Shown one piece after another: positions 7,312 through 11,392 of a stretch of DNA of 11,392 nt (within the stretch, counting starts at the first letter, position 1; every line of letters begins with the position of its first letter). Position numbers and translations under genes: made by a program. The DNA lies in NCBI GenBank assembly GCA_027356675.1, contig DAHVXO010000252.1, forward strand, positions 1-11,392, in the 5' to 3' direction. The stretch is from Symbiobacteriaceae bacterium (GTDB taxonomy: Bacteria; Bacillota_E; Symbiobacteriia; Symbiobacteriales; Symbiobacteriaceae). Below the pieces are notes generated by a model. It did no database searches. It was not told where the DNA came from and was given only the letters and a program-made list of their open reading frames with translations.

Positions 7312-7340
7312 TTGAACTTCGCCCGCGTAGCCAGTAGAAT
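7312..7340 (+). promoter_or_regulatory. Sigma-A-type promoter for the Nudix gene
   Basis: TTGAAC (7312-7317) and TAGAAT (7335-7340) are separated by exactly 17 bases and followed by AT-rich sequence, a good match to the housekeeping consensus. Transcription would begin near 7347 and leave a leader of roughly 35 bases. A short inverted repeat, CAACT-TG-AGTTG (7303-7314), overlaps the -35 element and could be an operator, though this is weak. The opposite-strand promoter for the C25 gene must lie in the same 148-bp region but is not convincing. Confidence 0.6.
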
Positions 7341-7380
7341 TATATAGATACACTTCCCTAAACTTTTATGAGGTGTCGCG

Positions 7381-7824
7381 ATGGAACATCTGCGGAGGCA
7401 CCTCTCCGCTGGCGGAATCGTCATCGACGACGGCAAACTCTTGCTGATTCGCAATCGTCATGGTCACTGGGGACTGCCGAAAGGCCACTGGGAACCCGGT
7501 GAGCTTCTGATTGAGACGGCCACGCGTGAGGTGTTGGAGGAGACCGGGCTGACGGTAGCGGTGGGTGACCTGGCTTTTATTACGGAGTTTCGGAACACCG
7601 ATGCCCGTGAGCATCTGGTGCAGTTCTTTTTCGAGGCCCGACCGGTGAGCGGCATACTCTTCCCGCGTCCGGGGGAGATTTACGGCGCCAAGTGGGTACC
7701 AACGGACGAGATCGGTGATTTCATCCGCTGGCGGCCCTGGCTTGAGCCCCTGACTCAGTGGTTGGAGGGCGGAACGACCCGGTACCACCAGTTCCCGGAC
7801 CCGGCACTCAATCGAATCCGGTAG
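7381..7824 (+). CDS. Nudix hydrolase
   Basis: This 147-residue single-domain Nudix protein hydrolyses some nucleoside diphosphate linked to another group. The complete Nudix box is visible at residues 35-57: G35, E41, R49, E50, E53, E54 and the closing TGL, which together bind the catalytic metal. The preceding HGHWGLPKGHWEPGE segment resembles the MutT-like and dinucleoside polyphosphate hydrolase subgroups. Exact substrate cannot be read from sequence. A weak Shine-Dalgarno GAGGTG (7370-7375) precedes the ATG by five bases. The gene has its own promoter and lies alone on the plus strand between two large minus-strand peptidase genes, so it is probably monocistronic. It converges with the M14 gene, their stops being 50 bp apart. 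Confidence 0.93.
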   Translation: MEHLRRHLSAGGIVIDDGKLLLIRNRHGHWGLPKGHWEPGELLIETATREVLEETGLTVAVGDLAFITEFRNTDAREHLVQFFFEARPVSGILFPRPGEIYGAKWVPTDEIGDFIRWRPWLEPLTQWLEGGTTRYHQFPDPALNRIR

Positions 7825-7873
7825 TACCGGGGCTGCGGCCTGACGCGCCGGTCAGTCGGACTTGTGCTGGCGC
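7818..7873. terminator. Weak hairpins between convergent Nudix and M14 genes
   Basis: The 50-bp gap holds three possible structures. CCGGTA-G-TACCGG (7818-7830) is a near-continuous palindrome covering the Nudix stop. CTGAC and GTCAG (7840-7844, 7851-7855) enclose a 6-base loop. GCGCC (7845-7849) can pair with GGCGC (7869-7873), extendable with G-U pairs. None is followed by a T tract on either strand, so intrinsic termination is doubtful. Confidence 0.25.
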
Positions 7874-7874
7874 G

Positions 7875-10800
7875 CTAGGCCCTGAAGGGTCGCGCCCGGC
7901 CTACGGTCCAGAGGACCCGGCCGCCCTGCACAGAACGTCGGCGCTCCACAGGCTGCGGATGGCCGGACAGGAACTCCAGCACGGCGAAGTCGCCCTCCAG
8001 GTGCGCCCGGGCGCAGAGGGCCAGGTAGTCGCCCTGGGCTGTCTCGTCCGATACCTCGGTAATCAATTCCGCGGCCGTGATGTGCGGGAAGCGTCCCACG
8101 AAGGTCCGGGCGTCCGGACCGGCCGCCACCTTGCCAATCATGCTCACAACCCCCCGGTGCAACTGCAGCGGGAACTTCTCGGGCACGTAGCGCGTGCCGT
8201 AGGTCGTGTAGCGGTCGAGCATCACCGTTGAGCGGCCCACGATCTCGGGATTGGCCGCAAACCGGTCAGCCATGATGTCCCGCAGGGCCTCCTGGGCCCG
8301 TGCGTTCACGGGGAACTGCCCAGGGTCCATCCAGCGATGGATGCCGTAGATCAGGGCGTTGGGCATCCACCACGAGGTCTTGAAGTACGGGGCGGAACTG
8401 TAGCCGGAGAACGGCTGGACCCACTCGTGGGAGGGGTAGCCGTGGTCATCGAGGACCACATCGGGCAGATAGGCACGCCAGAGGGTTGGCAGGGTCCGAG
8501 ATTCGCCGAAGCGCGGGTCCGCCGCAAACCAGTCGAAGTTGAAGTCGACGCCGGCGCTGTTGAACCGGGCGGCGTGGAGCTTCCAATTGGGGTGGGACTG
8601 CTGCATGGCGTAGTGGAGGGCGGCCCCGTCGGCATTCTCCAGGGGGGAGAGCACCAGGTTGACCCGGCGAGTCCAGGCTGGGTTGGCCGCCGCCAGTTCG
8701 GCGAACTTGAGAATGCTGTTGGTGGAGGAGATTTCGTTGGCGTGGTGCCTGGCGTTCACCAGCAAGGTGGGGCGCCAGGCGCTCAGTTTTTGCGGGGGTG
8801 CGATCTGGCCGGCGGTGGGTGCCAGGACGCTCAGCGCCCAGGTGGGGCGCCCGGCGAAGGTGAGCCCGGCACGCCAGGTGCGGATGCCGGGGAGCGTGGC
8901 CAGGTAGGCCAGCAGGGGTGGGATTTGGTCGGGACCGATGACCTGGTCCTGGGGGATGCCCGCTGTGGCGGCGGCCGGCAGTTCGGCGGCGTGGTCAGGC
9001 AGGCCGGGGGTCTCGGTCGTGCCTTGCCGGGCGGGCCGGTCAAACAGCCGGACCCGGGCACGGGCGCCGCCCTCGCCGGCGACCACCCACGGCTCCACGG
9101 CGCCCGGTGCCGGGTAACCCTTCCCGGTCAGGGCGATGCCCAGTTCATTCAGGTAGTCGAGGGTGTAGAAGTACAGGTCCTCATGCAGGGCGTCCAGGGG
9201 CGAGATTTGCTCCTCGCGGATACCCAGGCGCCGGTCGTCCTCGCTCATGGCGACTTCGACCATCAGGGTCCCGAAGAATGGCTGTGCGGCGGGGTCAGGC
9301 GTGGGACCAAAGCGGTCCCGCACGAAGCTGCGGATTCGGGGCAGCACCTGCTCCTGGTAGGCCGTCCAGAACGCCTCGGCATCCGTGTCGATGGCGAGCT
9401 CGAGGGCGGTGTGGTCCCCTTGGAGCACGCGCAGCAGGCCGGTGGGCGGGTGGACCCGGCCGCGCGCCGGGAACTCCGGCAGGTAGGTCCGGCTGGCGCA
9501 GATCGGGCTGAACCCCTCGGCCAGGGCCACCGAGCCGTCGGCCCGGAAGGCCGTAAGCTGGTAGATCTGTGGTTGGGCCTGCTCGGCCAGGTCGAAGGCA
9601 ACCGCCGCCCCGAGGGCCTCGGCCAGCAGTTCGTCAGCCGGGTAGAGCTCCTGGAGCCAGCGGACCGGCATCTCGAGGGGGCCACCCGTGCGGGTGGCCC
9701 CCTCGGGACCGCGCAGCTCGCCGATGGGGCCGGAGTGCGGGGCAACGCCGGCGCCGGCTGCCGGTGCGGCGGCCGCAGCAGGCTCACCGGCGGCCGTGCC
9801 GAAGGGCTGGCAGGTCACAGCCACCCGCGCCACCGGACCGATGAGCTTGAGACGCGGCAGCACCTCCTCCTCCAGCCAGTGGAAGCCCTGCTTGTATGCC
9901 GAGAGTACCCGAATGCGCGCTTGCGTGACACCCGCTGCGGACAGGCTGGCGGCGATCTCATCCGCCAGGGCAGACCGCACGGCCACAGGCTCGCTGATGC
10001 GCAGGTCGACCTCCACGGGCACGCGCGGCGCCAGCTTCGGCAGGACCTGCTCATCCCAGACCCGGCGGAAGCGGTCGACTTCCCACTCCTGCGAGAGGGC
10101 CAGGTCGAAGATGACATCCCCCTGCGCCACTTCCGTGACCGGCAGGGCGGCCCGTTGGGTGAACACGGCGGCGTGTAACCCATCCACCAGCCCGGATGCG
10201 GCGGCGGCTCGCAGAGCCTCTGCCCGCTCGGCCGGCGTGCCGAAGACCACCAGCCCACCGGCCGCCCAGGCCAGATGCCCATCTGTCCATTCGGCTGCAG
10301 CAGGGGGGACGTCGCTTAACCGCACCGCCAGCCCCGCTGGCTCCGTGTCAATGGCCACCGGGAAGCGCAGGCCCGTGGCCTCCACCCCGGTCCGAACCGC
10401 GAACTCGCACAGGGCAGCAATCTCAGCTGGCGTAGACTCAGGACCCACCCGCACCTGCCAACCCACCCGGTCATGCCGGACGTCGTCGCTGGACTCCAGG
10501 AGTCCCGCCACGGAGAAGAGCCGGGCCGGCCCCGCCGGCGGCAGGTCGCCGGGAACCGGGGAACGGAAAGGCGGCTCATCCGGGGTCTCAACCAAGGTGG
10601 GCTTGTCCGACGCCGGCGCCACATCGCCATCGCCCAGCGTCAGGTCAACCACAGCGCCGTTCCCCAGAATGACGGCGCGCACGGGGCGACCCCCGGCCAT
10701 CGCCGCCAGCAGTTCCCCACCCCCGGGATGAGCAAACGGGAACGTCTCCGCCAGCCAGCGGGCGGCCATCCAGCCTTCCGCCGCCGTGGCGCCTGTAACC

Positions 10801-11090
10801 ACGAGCCCGCCATTCACTAGTGCGACCAGCCCGCACCCGGGCGGCACGGCCACGGCCGGGCAGTCGGGGTTGTCGGGGCCAAACCAGACCGGAACGCCCG
10901 CGGCGCCCGGCCCAGTGATCCCGGGCGTCACCGCCGCCGACTCCAAACCCAGCCGGGCCGCCACATCCACTGCGCCGGGCGTCCAGCCCACGGAGAACCG
11001 GACCCCCAGCCCATCGGGCAGGCCGTCGCCATCACCATCCACCAACAATCCCTGAGGCGTGTACAAGTGGGTAAGACAGATGATCGTCAT
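7875..11090 (-). CDS. Giant M14-family zinc carboxypeptidase-like protein
   Basis: This 1071-residue protein has an M14 metallocarboxypeptidase domain at its C-terminus (about 740-1071). Zinc ligands are the HxxE pair H783/E786 in RHHANEIS and H883 in LDDHGYPSHEW. The NADG segment typical of the family lies between them. E1012 in LITEVSDE is a candidate catalytic glutamate. The 740 residues before it are mostly unassigned. They include a DxDxDGxxD calcium-loop-like motif at 18-26, an LVVTGATAAEGWMAARWLAE segment, three copies of a V-L-P-[KR] motif (near 349, 410 and 582), and an Ala/Pro/Gly-rich linker (about 430-475). There is no signal peptide, which is unusual for M14 enzymes acting on cell wall or external peptides. 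The ATG at 11090 overlaps the upstream gene's stop as ATGA, with CAGGAGGG (11109-11102) as ribosome binding site. Peptidase activity is likely; substrate and location are unknown. Confidence 0.85.
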   Translation of the reverse strand: MTIICLTHLYTPQGLLVDGDGDGLPDGLGVRFSVGWTPGAVDVAARLGLESAAVTPGITGPGAAGVPVWFGPDNPDCPAVAVPPGCGLVALVNGGLVVTGATAAEGWMAARWLAETFPFAHPGGGELLAAMAGGRPVRAVILGNGAVVDLTLGDGDVAPASDKPTLVETPDEPPFRSPVPGDLPPAGPARLFSVAGLLESSDDVRHDRVGWQVRVGPESTPAEIAALCEFAVRTGVEATGLRFPVAIDTEPAGLAVRLSDVPPAAAEWTDGHLAWAAGGLVVFGTPAERAEALRAAAASGLVDGLHAAVFTQRAALPVTEVAQGDVIFDLALSQEWEVDRFRRVWDEQVLPKLAPRVPVEVDLRISEPVAVRSALADEIAASLSAAGVTQARIRVLSAYKQGFHWLEEEVLPRLKLIGPVARVAVTCQPFGTAAGEPAAAAAPAAGAGVAPHSGPIGELRGPEGATRTGGPLEMPVRWLQELYPADELLAEALGAAVAFDLAEQAQPQIYQLTAFRADGSVALAEGFSPICASRTYLPEFPARGRVHPPTGLLRVLQGDHTALELAIDTDAEAFWTAYQEQVLPRIRSFVRDRFGPTPDPAAQPFFGTLMVEVAMSEDDRRLGIREEQISPLDALHEDLYFYTLDYLNELGIALTGKGYPAPGAVEPWVVAGEGGARARVRLFDRPARQGTTETPGLPDHAAELPAAATAGIPQDQVIGPDQIPPLLAYLATLPGIRTWRAGLTFAGRPTWALSVLAPTAGQIAPPQKLSAWRPTLLVNARHHANEISSTNSILKFAELAAANPAWTRRVNLVLSPLENADGAALHYAMQQSHPNWKLHAARFNSAGVDFNFDWFAADPRFGESRTLPTLWRAYLPDVVLDDHGYPSHEWVQPFSGYSSAPYFKTSWWMPNALIYGIHRWMDPGQFPVNARAQEALRDIMADRFAANPEIVGRSTVMLDRYTTYGTRYVPEKFPLQLHRGVVSMIGKVAAGPDARTFVGRFPHITAAELITEVSDETAQGDYLALCARAHLEGDFAVLEFLSGHPQPVERRRSVQGGRVLWTVGRARPFRA
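9674..9705. repeat. Perfect 15-bp inverted repeat inside the M14 coding sequence
   Basis: CGAGGGGGCCACCCG (9674-9688) and its exact reverse complement (9691-9705) flank a 2-base centre. It lies in the low-complexity linker of the M14 protein, encoding part of GPEGATRTGGPLE on the minus strand. In RNA it would form a very stable GC hairpin in mid-gene. No T tract follows on either strand. Confidence 0.85.
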
Positions 11091-11392
11091 GGGGTACCTC
11101 GCCCTCCTGAAGCGGCAGCGGCTGCCGCGGCAAACTCGTACGGACGCATGTGCCAGAGTGTTTTGCTGCTCGAAGAGATGGCTGCGGCCCCGGCCCCCAT
11201 GGCCCGGCCGACTTCACGGGCCGACCGCACCAACCCGCCGGCGATAATCAGCGTGTGCGGCAATTGTGCCTTCGTGTCGGCGATGGCGCGGGGGATGATG
11301 CCCGGCAAGACCTCCACGACTTCAGCCCGGCTGGTCCGCGCCGCATCCAGCCCGGTGTGCACGGACTGCGAGTCCAGCAGGAACAGACGCTG
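11087..11392 (-). CDS. glpP: GlpP-type glycerol-3-phosphate-responsive antiterminator, C-terminal part
   Basis: The open frame enters from the right edge and gives the last 101 residues of a protein usually about 180-190 residues long, so roughly the first half is missing. The visible sequence starts QRLFLLDSQSVHTGL and contains EVLPGIIPRAIAD and IIAGGLVRSAREVGRAMGAGAAAISSSS, the TIM-barrel-like signature segments of GlpP. In Bacillus, GlpP with glycerol-3-phosphate binds the leader RNA of glpD and related transcripts and prevents termination. An alanine-rich C-terminal tail follows LWHMRP. Its TGA overlaps the ATG of the M14 gene by four bases, so the two are probably one operon. No glycerol metabolism gene is visible in this window. 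Confidence 0.88.
   Translation of the reverse strand, partial: QRLFLLDSQSVHTGLDAARTSRAEVVEVLPGIIPRAIADTKAQLPHTLIIAGGLVRSAREVGRAMGAGAAAISSSSKTLWHMRPYEFAAAAAAASGGRGTP

Noticed and set aside
8337..10178. A 613-codon open frame on the plus strand opposite the M14 gene
   Set aside because: Low-complexity Gly/Arg/Gln translation with no domain, and antisense to the M14 catalytic and linker regions. High-GC shadow frame.
9688..10731. A 347-codon plus-strand frame opposite the M14 N-terminal half
   Set aside because: Ser/Arg/Ala/Thr-rich nonsense-like translation, with no ribosome binding site or domain. Shadow frame.

Overview
The window looks like part of the chromosome of a GC-rich, probably endospore-forming Firmicute. 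The lineage of Symbiobacterium would fit, but that is an inference. The evidence is a YerB-type DUF3048 lipoprotein gene, a GlpP-type antiterminator gene (a Firmicute protein), strong purine-rich Shine-Dalgarno sequences, frequent TTG starts, a cluster of Spo0A-box-like heptamers, and a high overall GC content broken only by AT-richer intergenic regions. No rRNA, tRNA, CRISPR array, transposase or phage gene is visible.

Layout from left to right. At 1-84 (-) is the first 28 codons of an unidentified gene, overlapping the end of an ABC exporter half-transporter gene (74-1891, -). A 258-bp divergent region (1892-2149) separates it from a lipoprotein gene of the YerB/DUF3048 family (2150-3214, +). 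That region ends in a set of competing short hairpins, one of which covers the lipoprotein's Shine-Dalgarno sequence. A 93-bp gap with four Spo0A-box-like heptamers leads to a DedA/VTT-family membrane protein gene (3308-3991, +). A bidirectional rho-independent terminator at 3994-4019 closes this block.

The right two thirds are dominated by two very large peptidase genes on the minus strand. The first (4038-7232) encodes a 1064-residue gingipain-like (C25, clan CD) cysteine peptidase with two C-terminal carboxypeptidase-regulatory-like beta domains. The second (7875-11090) encodes a 1071-residue protein with a C-terminal M14 zinc carboxypeptidase domain and a long, largely unrecognised N-terminal part. 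Neither has a visible signal peptide. A small Nudix hydrolase gene (7381-7824, +) with its own promoter sits between them. The M14 gene overlaps by four bases the end of a glpP-type antiterminator gene that runs off the right edge (11087-11392, -), so those two are probably co-transcribed.

No single pathway joins all the genes. The left block is envelope-related (exporter, lipoprotein, DedA protein). The right block is proteolysis plus a Nudix enzyme and a glycerol-3-phosphate regulator. The most unusual content is the pair of giant leaderless peptidases, the candidate leader switch before the lipoprotein gene, the 0A-box-like cluster before dedA, and a perfect 15-bp inverted repeat inside the M14 coding sequence.
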